Source: Borborobacter arsenicus (GTDB lineage Bacteria > Pseudomonadota > Alphaproteobacteria > Rhizobiales > Rhizobiaceae). From it: a stretch of 64,000 nucleotides of DNA. Made by a program: the position numbers and the translations under genes. Below, piece by piece: positions 35,860-44,073 of this stretch. The notes beneath the pieces were generated by a model that worked only from the letters and a program-made list of their open reading frames with translations, ran no database searches and was not told where the DNA came from. Location of the stretch: assembly GCF_003934165.1 (NCBI RefSeq), contig NZ_RKST01000007.1:1-64000 (forward strand), in the 5' to 3' direction. Position 1 is the stretch's first letter; every line of letters begins with the position of its first letter.

Positions 35860-36309
35860 ATGGTGGACAAATTGCATATCGAAGTTCTGAATGGGCCGAA
35901 CACCAATCTCTATGGGCTCGATCCGAACGGCCCCTACGGAAAGCTTACCCTTGCCGACATAGAAGAGCGTTGCCGGGCCAAGGCGGAGACGCTGGGTGCG
36001 ACAGTCCGCTTTCGCCAGTCCAGTGCGGAAGGCGAACTGATCGACTGGATTCATCAGGCGCGCGGCAAGGCCGACGGCATCGTCATCAATGGTGGCAGCC
36101 TTTCCTACACCTCCATCGGGCTGATGGACGCCTTGGCGAGCTTTGGCGGCCCGAGTTTTCAGGTTCACGTCAGCAACGTCTTCAAGCGCGAAGCAATCCG
36201 CCATCACTCGCCAATCTCGCAGGCCGTGGCCGGCTGCCTGATCGGATTGGGCGCGAGGGGTTACGAATTTGCCGTCGAGGCCGTCATTCGGACCTTGCGC
36301 GAAGATTGA
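35860..36309 (+). CDS. Type II dehydroquinase-like protein lacking the catalytic arginine
   Basis: AroQ-fold protein of 149 residues, normal length for the dodecameric type II 3-dehydroquinate dehydratase. Conserved: NGPN at 11-14, Tyr26 (PYGKLTL), Asn77 (VINGGS), His103 (QVHVSNVF) and Arg114 (EAIRHHSPIS). Not conserved: the Arg that normally precedes the active-site lid tyrosine (RREPxxYG) is Asp21 in GLDPNGPYG, and NPGAYTHTS is NGGSLSYTS. In characterised enzymes that Arg is essential, so a housekeeping shikimate role is unlikely. It lies 29 bases after the GST gene in the unexplained monooxygenase group and probably acts on a different cyclic hydroxy acid. Confidence 0.78.
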   Translation: MVDKLHIEVLNGPNTNLYGLDPNGPYGKLTLADIEERCRAKAETLGATVRFRQSSAEGELIDWIHQARGKADGIVINGGSLSYTSIGLMDALASFGGPSFQVHVSNVFKREAIRHHSPISQAVAGCLIGLGARGYEFAVEAVIRTLRED

Positions 36310-36404
36310 AATCGGCTGGATCGGAAATCCTGATCTTAGAAATCTCTAAGATTTATTATACAAAAGAAGCTTTTTGCCGCACTAATTCAGACAGCGAGTA
36401 GTCA

Positions 36405-36992
36405 ATGAGCAAGTCGCGAGGTCCGAAGATGTCGACCCTTGAAGCAACCTCCCAAGTATTGCCCCCTTTCACGGCTGTTACAACTGCGATTCCGACGGTT
36501 GATCGGGCAGCATTCGTCTCGGCCATGAGCGGAGCCGTCACCAGTGTCAATGTCGTTACTACAGACGGTACTGGCGGTATGTTCGGCGTTACGGTCAGTG
36601 CGATGGCTTCAGTGTCGGCAGATCCGCCGATGCTTCTGGTCTGCGTCAACCAGCGCAGCCCCGCTTGCGCAGCGATCAGGGAGAACGGCGTATTTTGCGT
36701 CAATCTCCTGGCAGCCAACCAGCATGACATTTCCGATGTTTTTGCCGGGCATCCGCGCGAGGGTGAGGCGTTTGATTTCGGTTGCGCGGAATGGCAGGCG
36801 ACCACTACCGGCGCGGTTCGCCTGCCGGGCGCTGCCAGCACCTTCGATTGCGTCCTCCATAGCAGCCAGGATGCTGGAACGCATACGATCTTCGTCGGCC
36901 GGGTGGTGGATGTGACCGCCACCGAGAGTGCCCCGCTGGCTCATTGCCGCCGCACTTATTGTCATCCGGCCGCGCTGCCGATGACCAATTGA
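36405..36992 (+). CDS. Flavin reductase, HpaC-like (small component of two-component monooxygenase)
   Basis: NAD(P)H:flavin oxidoreductase of 195 residues. The split-barrel flavin-binding pattern is clear: GVTVSAMASVSADPPMLLVC, with the Ser-rich turn contacting FMN/FAD, then VNLLAANQHDISDVFAGHPR and the terminal GTHTIFVGRVVDV in place of GDHxxFxG. It makes free reduced flavin for the oxygenase encoded next. The ATG at 36405 is used; ATG 36429 (MSTLEATS) has a better ribosome-binding site (GCGAGGTCC) and may be the true start. About 45 bases separate it from the oxygenase gene. Confidence 0.87.
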   Translation: MSKSRGPKMSTLEATSQVLPPFTAVTTAIPTVDRAAFVSAMSGAVTSVNVVTTDGTGGMFGVTVSAMASVSADPPMLLVCVNQRSPACAAIRENGVFCVNLLAANQHDISDVFAGHPREGEAFDFGCAEWQATTTGAVRLPGAASTFDCVLHSSQDAGTHTIFVGRVVDVTATESAPLAHCRRTYCHPAALPMTN

Positions 36993-37037
36993 GCGAGTTT
37001 TCCAGAACTATGAAGTTATCTAACGGAAGGCATTTCA

Positions 37038-38510
37038 ATGATTAGAACCGGTAACCAATATCGGGATTCGATCCGGGATGGCCGGCGGGTTTGGATTAAT
37101 GGCGAGCGTGTCAAGGACGTCACGGCTCACCCGATGTTCAAGCCCATCGTCGATATCCGGGCTCGCATTTATGACATGGCGCATGACGCGCAATACAGCT
37201 CGATCATGAGCTATGAAGAGGGCGGCGAGCGTTTCGCCGTCGGGCTCAAGCTGCCGCATACGCAGCAGGATTGGCACGACAAGCGCCTCGCCACCGACAC
37301 TGTGCTCGATGAGGTCAAGGGCATTGTCACCCGCGTCGGCGACGAGACCGTCGGTGAAATGTGGTCGCTGTTCGACGGCCGCGACATGTTGAACGAAGTC
37401 GATCCGCGCTTTGCCGAAAATATCGAGCGGCATATCAACACAGTGCTGCGCAACGATCCGTTCCACGTGTCGGCCAATACCGATCCGAAGGGCGATCGCT
37501 CCAAGCGTCCGCAGGACCAGGACCCAGACATGCTTTTGCATGTGGTCAAGGAAACGGATGCAGGCATCATCGTTCGCGGCGCGAAATATGAGACGGCTGC
37601 GGCCTATGCCAACCAGGCCTTCACCAAGCCGACGATCGCAAACTGGGGCGACGAGAAGCTGTCGGACTATGCGGTTGGTTTCGTCTGCGACTTCTCTTCG
37701 CCGAACCTTCGCTTCATCGCCCGCACCGGCTTTGCAGGGCGCGCCCCGGCGGAGGATTACCCGTTGTCGAACCGCGTCGACGAAGTGGATACGCTGGTTA
37801 TCTATGACAATGTGCTGATCCCTTGGGAGAACGTGCTGTTCTACCAGTACACCAAGGCCGCGCAGTTCATCCGCTCGACGCTGCACCGCTATTCCGCATT
37901 TGCCTTCGTTCAGCGCAACCTGAAGCTTGCCGATCTGATGATCGGTGCAGCACTTTGGAACGTGCGCCAGACGGGTCTGGAAAAGCAGCCTGCGGTTCAG
38001 GAAAAGCTTGCGCAGCTCGCCTGCTACCGCGAGGGCATCAATGCCCATCTGACGGCTGCGATCGCCAATGCCGAGCCCAGCCCGGCGGGCCTTCTGATGC
38101 CGAACCAGTCGCTGCTGATGACCGGTCGCGTGCTTGCCTGCTCGCAGTTGCACAACATGATGCACCTGGCGCGCGAACTGTGTGGCGGCCAGATCTGTAT
38201 CACGCCGGACGTCGCCAGCTTCCGTGATCCGGAGGCGGGCCCGTGGCTGAACAAATACTACACGCTGAATGACAATTGGCAGGCCGAGGACCGGCGCAAG
38301 CTTCTGGCCTTCGCGCGCGACCTACTGAACTCCGACTATGCGGGGCATCGCGTCACTTTCCAGCTCTTCGCGCAGGCCCCGCCCTTTGCGCATCTGGCGG
38401 CGGTCTACAACAACTTTGACTGGAGCGAGCCGCTTCGCTTCACCAAGGAATCTGCCGGACTGTCCGATCGCATCTATGGCACGCAAAAGGCGCCGGCCGT
38501 AGCGAAGTGA
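37038..38510 (+). CDS. HpaB-family FADH2-dependent monooxygenase
   Basis: Oxygenase component of 490 residues, class D flavin monooxygenase with the acyl-CoA-dehydrogenase-like fold. It resembles 4-hydroxyphenylacetate 3-hydroxylase and pyrrole-2-carboxylate oxygenase: the N-terminal TGNQYRDSIRDGRRVWINGE is the family opening, HVVKETDAGIIVRGAKYETA and NRVDEVDTLVIYDNVLIPWE form the flavin and substrate region, and LCGGQICITPDVASF is the C-terminal block. It uses reduced flavin from the 36405 product and O2 to hydroxylate an aromatic or heteroaromatic ring. GGAAGGCATTTCA precedes the start. The substrate cannot be read from sequence; the neighbours are not those of 4-hydroxyphenylacetate (homoprotocatechuate) operons. 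Confidence 0.88.
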   Translation: MIRTGNQYRDSIRDGRRVWINGERVKDVTAHPMFKPIVDIRARIYDMAHDAQYSSIMSYEEGGERFAVGLKLPHTQQDWHDKRLATDTVLDEVKGIVTRVGDETVGEMWSLFDGRDMLNEVDPRFAENIERHINTVLRNDPFHVSANTDPKGDRSKRPQDQDPDMLLHVVKETDAGIIVRGAKYETAAAYANQAFTKPTIANWGDEKLSDYAVGFVCDFSSPNLRFIARTGFAGRAPAEDYPLSNRVDEVDTLVIYDNVLIPWENVLFYQYTKAAQFIRSTLHRYSAFAFVQRNLKLADLMIGAALWNVRQTGLEKQPAVQEKLAQLACYREGINAHLTAAIANAEPSPAGLLMPNQSLLMTGRVLACSQLHNMMHLARELCGGQICITPDVASFRDPEAGPWLNKYYTLNDNWQAEDRRKLLAFARDLLNSDYAGHRVTFQLFAQAPPFAHLAAVYNNFDWSEPLRFTKESAGLSDRIYGTQKAPAVAK

Positions 38511-38580
38511 CCCCCCTTGCCTGTGCGTGCTGTTCCCTGTCGGCCGCACAGGCGATTTTTCTCAGTGAAAGAACCAGTTC

Positions 38581-39000
38581 ATGATCCACAAGCGTCTTCG
38601 CCCGTTCAACACCCGTGAGACCTACCCAGAGCAGAAGCTCGATAATGACCTGTCCCAAGGCGTGGTGGCCCGCGGCACGATGGTCTTCCTGCGAGGGCAG
38701 GTTTCCCAGGACCTCGAAACCCGTGAGTGCCTGCATGTGGGCGATGCCGGTGCGCAGACGGCCAAGACCATGGCAAACATCAAGATGCTGCTGGAAGAAG
38801 CTGGCAGCGAGATGGCTCATATCTGCCGCATCGTCGTTTATGTCACCGACATCCGCTACCGCGAGGCCGTCTACCAGGAGATGGGCAAGTGGCTCAAGGG
38901 TGTGTTTCCCTGCTCCACCGGCCTGGTGGTTCCGGCCCTCGCGCGGCCGGAATGGGTCGTGGAGATCGAGGTGACGGCCGTCATCCCCGACGCAGCTTGA
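38581..39000 (+). CDS. RidA/YjgF-family protein lacking the active-site arginine
   Basis: Small protein of 139 residues of the Rid superfamily, which in RidA hydrolyses reactive imine/enamine intermediates. The typical blocks GTMVFLRGQVSQD, TAKTMANIKMLLEEAGSEMA and WVVEIEVTAVIP are present. The Arg of the PARS motif is replaced (FPCSTGLVVPAL), so it belongs to a Rid subgroup without deaminase chemistry, often found in catabolic operons. RutC, a Rid protein beside a flavin monooxygenase in uracil breakdown, is a comparable pairing. It starts 71 bases after the oxygenase and is followed by DUF1028. Confidence 0.85.
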   Translation: MIHKRLRPFNTRETYPEQKLDNDLSQGVVARGTMVFLRGQVSQDLETRECLHVGDAGAQTAKTMANIKMLLEEAGSEMAHICRIVVYVTDIRYREAVYQEMGKWLKGVFPCSTGLVVPALARPEWVVEIEVTAVIPDAA

Positions 39001-39016
39001 TTGGAGGCTTGGCGAC

Positions 39017-39694
39017 GTGACCTTCTCGATTTCCGCACGCTGCGCAAGGACTGGCATGTTCGGAATTGCCGTCTCGTCCTCCAGCCCGTGCGTTGCCGCG
39101 CGCTGTGCCCATGCAAGGGCAGGCGCCGGCGTGGTGGCCACACAGAACATAACCGATCCGACACTCGGACCGCGCGGGCTTGACCTGATGGCTTCCGGAT
39201 TGAGCGCAAGCGAGGCGCTTGAGCGCATCAAATCAGAAGCCAAGCATATAGAGTATCGACAGCTGGCGTTGGTTGACAGCAATGGCAATGGTGCGGCTTT
39301 CTCCGGTGCCAATACGCTTGGCACCCACCGTACAGTCATTCAGCCCAATGTCGTGGCGGCAGGCAATCTGCTGTCCAGTCCGGTGGTGCCGGAAAAAATG
39401 GCGGAAGCCTTCCTGGCCAGTCCGGAAAAGTCGCTCGGCGCCCGCCTGATCCATGCGATGCAGGCGGCGTTGAAGGCCGGCGGCGAGGAGGGCCCCGTTC
39501 ATTCGGTGGGAATGCTCCTCGTGCGTGATGTTGCCTGGCCGGTCGCTGACCTGCGGGTTGATTGGCACGACACCGATCCCATCGGCGAACTCGCCAAGCT
39601 TTGGGAGCTTTGGGAACCCCAGCTTGAGGCCTATGTCTCGCGCGGGATCAATCCCTCGGTCGCTCCCTCCTACGGTGTTCCCGGCGATATGTAG
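39017..39694 (+). CDS. DUF1028 (Ntn-hydrolase-like) protein
   Basis: Protein of 225 residues. The start TFSISARCARTGMFGIAVSS, then AGAGVVATQNITDPTLGPRG, and VDSNGNGAAFSGANT are the DUF1028 signature; the family is predicted to have an Ntn-hydrolase fold with a nucleophile exposed near the N-terminus, and its reaction is not established. GTG at 39017 is the start, behind TTGGAGGC. DUF1028 and Rid genes are often neighbours, which suggests a shared nitrogen-containing intermediate. Last gene of the 33582-39694 group. Confidence 0.83.
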   Translation: MTFSISARCARTGMFGIAVSSSSPCVAARCAHARAGAGVVATQNITDPTLGPRGLDLMASGLSASEALERIKSEAKHIEYRQLALVDSNGNGAAFSGANTLGTHRTVIQPNVVAAGNLLSSPVVPEKMAEAFLASPEKSLGARLIHAMQAALKAGGEEGPVHSVGMLLVRDVAWPVADLRVDWHDTDPIGELAKLWELWEPQLEAYVSRGINPSVAPSYGVPGDM

Positions 39695-39842
39695 GGCCAG
39701 GACATCCTTGACATGATTTGGATCCGTCGCCATCGTCAGCGACGGTTCCCTGCGTAATCGTTCGAAATTGCGAGGAACTGCTGGCTTGGACCTTAACTTA
39801 GCTCAGGGTTTCGTGGACGATACCAATCTACGTACATTTTCG

Positions 39843-40769
39843 ATGCGATTCACGCTTCGGCAACTCGCCTACTTCGTGGCGGCGGGCGAGGTCGGCGGTG
39901 TCACTCTTGCGTCGGAGCGCATCAATGTTTCTCAGCCTTCGATCTCGGCCGCGATTTCGCAGCTTGAGGCCGAGTTCGGGCTGCAATTGTTCGTGCGCCA
40001 CCACGCGCAAGGTCTTTCGCTAACCCCTGCCGGGCAGCGCGTCATGCAGGCGGCCAAGGCGCTGTTGCGTCAGGCGGAAGAGCTTCACAGCGTCGCCCAG
40101 GAGGTGGCGCAGTCGGTCTCCGGGCCGTTGCATGTGGGTTCCTTCCGCACGCTTTCGCCCATGCTCATTCCTGACCTGTGCAAAACCTTCATGGTCAAGA
40201 ACCCCGCCGTGAGGCTGCAGGTCTGCGAGGAGGATGAGGCCACATTGCTGGCCAAGCTGCGCCGTGCGGAGATCGATCTGGCGCTGACCTATGCCATCCA
40301 TCTGACCGAGGACATCGCCTTCGAGCCATTGGCCGAACTGCCGACTTTCGTTCTGCTGGCGGCCGACAACCCGCTTGCGCAAAAGGAATCGATTGCGCTC
40401 TCGGACCTCGTCGACATGCCTTTCATCCAGCTCGACATGCCGCTGAGCAAGGAATATTTCATCTCGCTCTTCATGATGCAGGGGCTCACGCCGAATATCG
40501 CGGCAAAATCCGAATATCCGGAAACCGTGCGCAGCTTCGTGGCCTCGGGTTTCGGCTATTCCCTGTCTACGGCAAGGCCGTTGAACAAGTCGGCGCTCAC
40601 GGGCAGACCCCTGGCTTATGTGCGTTTGCAGGGGGATCATCCGCCGATGATTCTTGGCATCGCAACACTTGAAGGACTGCGGATGACGCGCGCGGCGGAG
40701 AGTTTTCAACAACATTGCCGGGAACTGATCTCCACCCGCAACCTCCCCGGAATGGCCCCCTGGAACTGA
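39843..40769 (+). CDS. LysR-family transcriptional regulator
   Basis: Regulator of 308 residues, helix-turn-helix at about residues 4-62 (LRQLAYFVAAGEVGGVTLAS, NVSQPSISAAISQLE) and effector domain from about 90. The domain resembles CbbR/CysB-like group members linked to aromatic catabolism. It follows the DUF1028 gene on the same strand, not divergent, so it may be part of the operon or read separately. The start at 39843 (MRFTLRQL) is chosen because the fold begins there; upstream codons add an unstructured leader. Probably controls the monooxygenase group and/or aspA. Confidence 0.87.
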   Translation: MRFTLRQLAYFVAAGEVGGVTLASERINVSQPSISAAISQLEAEFGLQLFVRHHAQGLSLTPAGQRVMQAAKALLRQAEELHSVAQEVAQSVSGPLHVGSFRTLSPMLIPDLCKTFMVKNPAVRLQVCEEDEATLLAKLRRAEIDLALTYAIHLTEDIAFEPLAELPTFVLLAADNPLAQKESIALSDLVDMPFIQLDMPLSKEYFISLFMMQGLTPNIAAKSEYPETVRSFVASGFGYSLSTARPLNKSALTGRPLAYVRLQGDHPPMILGIATLEGLRMTRAAESFQQHCRELISTRNLPGMAPWN

Positions 40770-40900
40770 CCTGCCGCGGCAGGTTCGGTTCCAATGTTCT
40801 CAAACTTTACTTTTTTCGATTGGCATCGCCTCGAAAGCTTTCCTAGACATCTGTCCCGGGAATCGGAGTGCTGCGTGGGGTGCTCCTGAAAGGAGTGACT

Positions 40901-42298
40901 ATGGACATGCAGTTCAGGCGAGAACACGACAGTTTGGGGAGCGTCGACGTGCCCGTCGGTGCCTTGTGGGGGGCGCAGACGGAGCGGGCACGGGGCAACT
41001 TCCGTATCACCGGCATCACCCTCAGCCGCTTTCCGCATCTCATCACCGCCCTGGCGATGACCAAGAAGGCGGCTGCGCGGGCCAATTTGCAATTGGGCGT
41101 GCTGTCCAGCGAAAAATTCGAGGCGATCTGTGCTGCCTGTGATGAGATCATTGCCGGCCGGCATCGCGAGGCGTTTCCTCTCGATGCCATCCAGGGGGGC
41201 GCCGGAACCTCCGTCAACATGAACGCCAATGAGGTCATCGCCAATCTGGCCAATGAGCGCCTGGGCGGCATTCGCGGCGCAAATGCGCCGGTGCACCCCA
41301 ATGATGACGTCAATCGCTCGCAATCCACCAATGACGTCTATCCGACTGCGGTGCGCCTGTCTCTCATTCTGGCGCATGCCGATCTCGGGGCGGCCATAGT
41401 CGCCTTGGCGGATTCCTTTGACGAGCGCGCGAAAGCCTTTGCCGAGACGGTCAAACTTGGCCGTACCCAGCTTCAGGATGCGGTGCCGATGACGCTCGGG
41501 CAGGAGTTCGCTGCCTTTGCCGCCGTATTGCGGGAAGATGTCACTCGGCTGCAAGAGATGCTGCCGCTGCTTGGCGAGGTCAATCTCGGCGGCACTGCGA
41601 TTGGCACCGGTCTGAACGCGCCGAGGGGGTATGCCGAGGTGGCGATTGCCGAATTATCGGCAATCAGCGGCCACAAGCTTACTCGTGCTGCCAACCTGAT
41701 CGAGGCGAGCTGGGACATGGGGGCTTTTGTCCTGTTCTCGGGAATGCTGAAGCGGCTGGCAACGAAGCTCTCCAAGATCTCGAACGATCTGCGCTTGCTT
41801 TCCAGCGGGCCACGTGGCGGGTTGGGTGAGATCCGGTTGCCGGCGGCGCAGCCCGGCTCGTCGATCATGCCCGGAAAGGTCAATCCCGTCATCCCGGAGG
41901 TGGTCAATCAGGTTTGCTTCCAGGTCATCGGGAATGATCTCGCCATCACTTTCGCGGCGGAAGCAGGCCAGCTTCAGCTGAATGCGATGGAGCCGCTTAT
42001 CGCCTTCAACCTGCATTTCTCGATCCAGATGCTGCACGCCGCCATACGGGTTCTCGACGAGGGTTGCGTGCAGGGCGTCGAGGCCGATGCAGCGCGCAGC
42101 CGCGAACATCTGGAGGCAAGTGTGGGCACCGTTACCGCGCTGGTCCCGTTGATCGGCTATGGCCCCAGCGCCGAGCTGGCCAAGGATGCGCTTCGGCTGG
42201 ATCGCAAGATCGCCGATCTTGCCGTGGAGCGAGGACTGGTCACGAGCGAGCAGGCTGCCGAGATGCTCGATCCGATGCTTCTGGCTTTTCCCACCTGA
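40901..42298 (+). CDS. aspA: Aspartate ammonia-lyase (aspartase)
   Basis: Enzyme of 465 residues from the aspartase/fumarase superfamily, converting L-aspartate to fumarate and ammonia. The signature loop reads GSSIMPGKVNPVIPEVVNQV; the PVIPEVVNQV continuation is the aspartase form (fumarase has PTQCEA). GGAGTSVNMNANEVIANLA and HPNDDVNRSQSTND are the other conserved blocks. The ATG at 40901 follows GAAAGGAGTGACT. It lies between the LysR gene and a quinone oxidoreductase; aspartate or a substituted aspartate may be an end product of the adjacent pathway. A close relative acting on another amino acid cannot be excluded. Confidence 0.88.
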   Translation: MDMQFRREHDSLGSVDVPVGALWGAQTERARGNFRITGITLSRFPHLITALAMTKKAAARANLQLGVLSSEKFEAICAACDEIIAGRHREAFPLDAIQGGAGTSVNMNANEVIANLANERLGGIRGANAPVHPNDDVNRSQSTNDVYPTAVRLSLILAHADLGAAIVALADSFDERAKAFAETVKLGRTQLQDAVPMTLGQEFAAFAAVLREDVTRLQEMLPLLGEVNLGGTAIGTGLNAPRGYAEVAIAELSAISGHKLTRAANLIEASWDMGAFVLFSGMLKRLATKLSKISNDLRLLSSGPRGGLGEIRLPAAQPGSSIMPGKVNPVIPEVVNQVCFQVIGNDLAITFAAEAGQLQLNAMEPLIAFNLHFSIQMLHAAIRVLDEGCVQGVEADAARSREHLEASVGTVTALVPLIGYGPSAELAKDALRLDRKIADLAVERGLVTSEQAAEMLDPMLLAFPT

Positions 42299-42373
42299 CG
42301 TGACGGCGTCAGCGAGTTGCTTCGACTTATCCGATCCTGAAAGCCGCCAATCGCGATTTTACTGATACCGAAC

Positions 42374-42397
42374 CTCGTCCCAAACTGCCGGGACGAG
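42374..42397 (+). terminator. Hairpin after aspA
   Basis: CTCGTCCC (42374-42381) pairs perfectly with GGGACGAG (42390-42397) around an 8-base loop, 75 bases after the aspA stop. There is no T-run, so terminator function is uncertain. Confidence 0.45.
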
Positions 42398-42438
42398 TAT
42401 TCGAGCCAGCCTATGGCCCCGACAGTCGGAGCGTATCA

Positions 42439-43437
42439 ATGACTTTGCCCGAGACGATGAAGGCGGTGGTGGCATCGCAACCCGGCGGCCCTGAAGTGCT
42501 GCGGCTGGTGGAACGGCCGGTGCCGCAACCCGGGGCAGGGGAGGTGTTGGTTCGCGTCGCCGCCGCGGGGGTCAATCGGCCTGACATCATGCAAAGGCGC
42601 GGTGCCATCGCTGTGCCGGCCGGCGTCACCGACATTCTGGGCCTGGAAATAGCCGGCGAAATCGTAGCCGTCGGTCCGGGCGTCGATGGCGTGGCCGTCG
42701 GGCGGCAGGTCGCGGCGCTGGTATCGGGCGGCGGCTATGGCGAATATTGCCTTGCTCAGGCCGGCCATTGTCTGGCGATTCCTGCCGGAATGGACCATGT
42801 CGCCGCTGCAGCACTTCCCGAAGCGGCGTTTACCGTCTGGCATAATCTCTTCGAACGTGGACGTCTCGCACCCGGCGAAAGGGTCCTGATCCATGGCGGT
42901 GCCAGCGGCATCGGCTCATTGGCGATACAGCTTGCGCGCGCTATCGGAGCCACTGTCGTTGCAACCGCGGGAGGGGTTGAGAAAGTCGCTTTCCTGCGTG
43001 AACTCGGCGCCGATATCGCCATCGACTACCGCAGCCAGGACTTCGTCGAGGTCTGTCGCGGCGCCTTGGGCGAAGCTGGCGTCGACGTGGTCCTGGATAT
43101 TGTCGGTGGAAGCTATATTGCGCGTAATTTCGCCGTCATGGCGCCTGGTGGCCGGCATGTCAGCATCGCTTTCATGGAAGGTGCGGTCGTTCCGATCGAT
43201 CTGACGGCGGTAATGGTGAAGGGGCTCACGCTGACGTCCTCCACCATGCGGCCCAAACCCGTTGAGGAAAAGACCCGGTTGGCGCGCGCGGTGGAGCGCC
43301 ATGTCTGGCCGCTGGTCAGCAAAGGGCGGGTCAGGCCGCCTGTTTTCCGAACCTATATGCTGGAGGAAGCCACGCAGGCGCACTGCCTGATGGAAGAAAA
43401 TGGCAATATGGGGAAAATAATCCTAAATATATATTGA
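42439..43437 (+). CDS. Zinc-independent quinone oxidoreductase (PIG3-type MDR)
   Basis: NADPH-dependent medium-chain reductase of 332 residues. The opening MKAVVASQPGGPEVLRLVER, GVNRPDIMQRRGAIAVPAG and the cofactor-binding LIHGGASGIGSLAIQLARA match the quinone oxidoreductase PIG3/TP53I3 group. Zinc ligands are absent. Likely substrates are quinones or enones, which could arise from the neighbouring monooxygenase. It ends right at the border of an AT-rich segment; its last codons (ATAATCCTAAATATATAT) are already AT-rich, so the extreme C-terminus may be altered. Confidence 0.85.
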   Translation: MTLPETMKAVVASQPGGPEVLRLVERPVPQPGAGEVLVRVAAAGVNRPDIMQRRGAIAVPAGVTDILGLEIAGEIVAVGPGVDGVAVGRQVAALVSGGGYGEYCLAQAGHCLAIPAGMDHVAAAALPEAAFTVWHNLFERGRLAPGERVLIHGGASGIGSLAIQLARAIGATVVATAGGVEKVAFLRELGADIAIDYRSQDFVEVCRGALGEAGVDVVLDIVGGSYIARNFAVMAPGGRHVSIAFMEGAVVPIDLTAVMVKGLTLTSSTMRPKPVEEKTRLARAVERHVWPLVSKGRVRPPVFRTYMLEEATQAHCLMEENGNMGKIILNIY

Positions 43438-43497
43438 TAGTCTATCCAGTTTAGTGTGGAGAAATACAAATTATACTTAAATACGGGGCTTATCCAG

Positions 43498-43743
43498 ATG
43501 GATCTCTACGATGTGCTTTTGGTCACGAGAGATGCCAGCCCGGAGGAAATTGAGGTTGCATACAGCAGGAGGATGGCGCAACTTGATAGGAAGGGGATGG
43601 TCGGATTTATTTTAAGGAAACTGAATTTTTCTGAAAACGTAATTTATGCATATAATATACTGTCCAATTCTTGTACTCGGAAGGACTACGATCGATCTCC
43701 TTGGAAGTATAGGGATATGTGTGATCGGTATTTTGGATTCTGA
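43498..43743 (+). CDS. Small J-domain-like protein lacking the HPD motif
   Basis: Protein of 81 residues. LYDVLLVTRDASPEEIEVAY matches helices I-II of a DnaJ J-domain, and ENVIYAYNILSNSCTRKDYD matches helices III-IV. The loop that normally carries His-Pro-Asp between helices II and III reads RMAQLDRKGMVG, so it should not stimulate an Hsp70 ATPase in the usual way. The ATG at 43498 has CGGGG upstream; a GTG at 43456 would add 14 residues. Codon use (AGG, ATA, TTA) is unlike the neighbours, consistent with horizontal transfer. Role unknown. Confidence 0.6.
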   Translation: MDLYDVLLVTRDASPEEIEVAYSRRMAQLDRKGMVGFILRKLNFSENVIYAYNILSNSCTRKDYDRSPWKYRDMCDRYFGF

Positions 43744-44053
43744 TCGCTCTTCTATATCGGATGCCATGATCTCAGCTGTGGTTGTGCCCAAAATATACTT
43801 CTAGAGCGGGGCAGTGGGATCCGTCACCGGATCCGTCACCTGTAAATCTGGCAGGACTTAGTCATTGATCTGCAATCCCCGCGTGCGCAGTCCTTACCGC
43901 TCACGCATATGTTGTTAAGGTACGTTTTGTTGGAATTGAAATTTCTGACCTTCTGTATCGGAAATATGTCTTTGCGTCATTGTCTTTCGTATACGTAGTA
44001 TTCATAATAAGATATCTGAACTTTATAAGTATAGATATATTTCCTATATTAAT

Positions 44054-44073
44054 AAACGGCTCGAACGCCGTTT
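44054..44073 (+). terminator. Hairpin at the end of the AT-rich segment
   Basis: AAACGGC (44054-44060) pairs perfectly with GCCGTTT (44067-44073) around a 6-base loop. It abuts the first possible ATG of the enolase-superfamily gene. It could be a terminator for the AT-rich segment, or mark a junction. Confidence 0.45.

Larger units (their letters stand above)
43438..44073. other. AT-rich segment, probably acquired DNA
   Basis: About 640 bases with far lower GC than either flank and frequent ATA, AGA, AGG and TTA codons. It holds one small gene (43498-43743). The remaining 330 bases to 44073 contain no gene. They do contain a perfect tandem repeat of GGATCCGTCACC (43817-43840), a run of AT-rich DNA (43980-44053), and a hairpin AAACGGC/GCCGTTT (44054-44073) exactly at the return to GC-rich sequence. 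No transposase, flanking direct repeat or tRNA end is visible. Confidence 0.6.

Noticed and set aside
43817-43840. Two tandem GGATCCGTCACC units as a possible CRISPR or iteron array
   Set aside because: There are only two copies, with no spacers and no cas or rep gene nearby.
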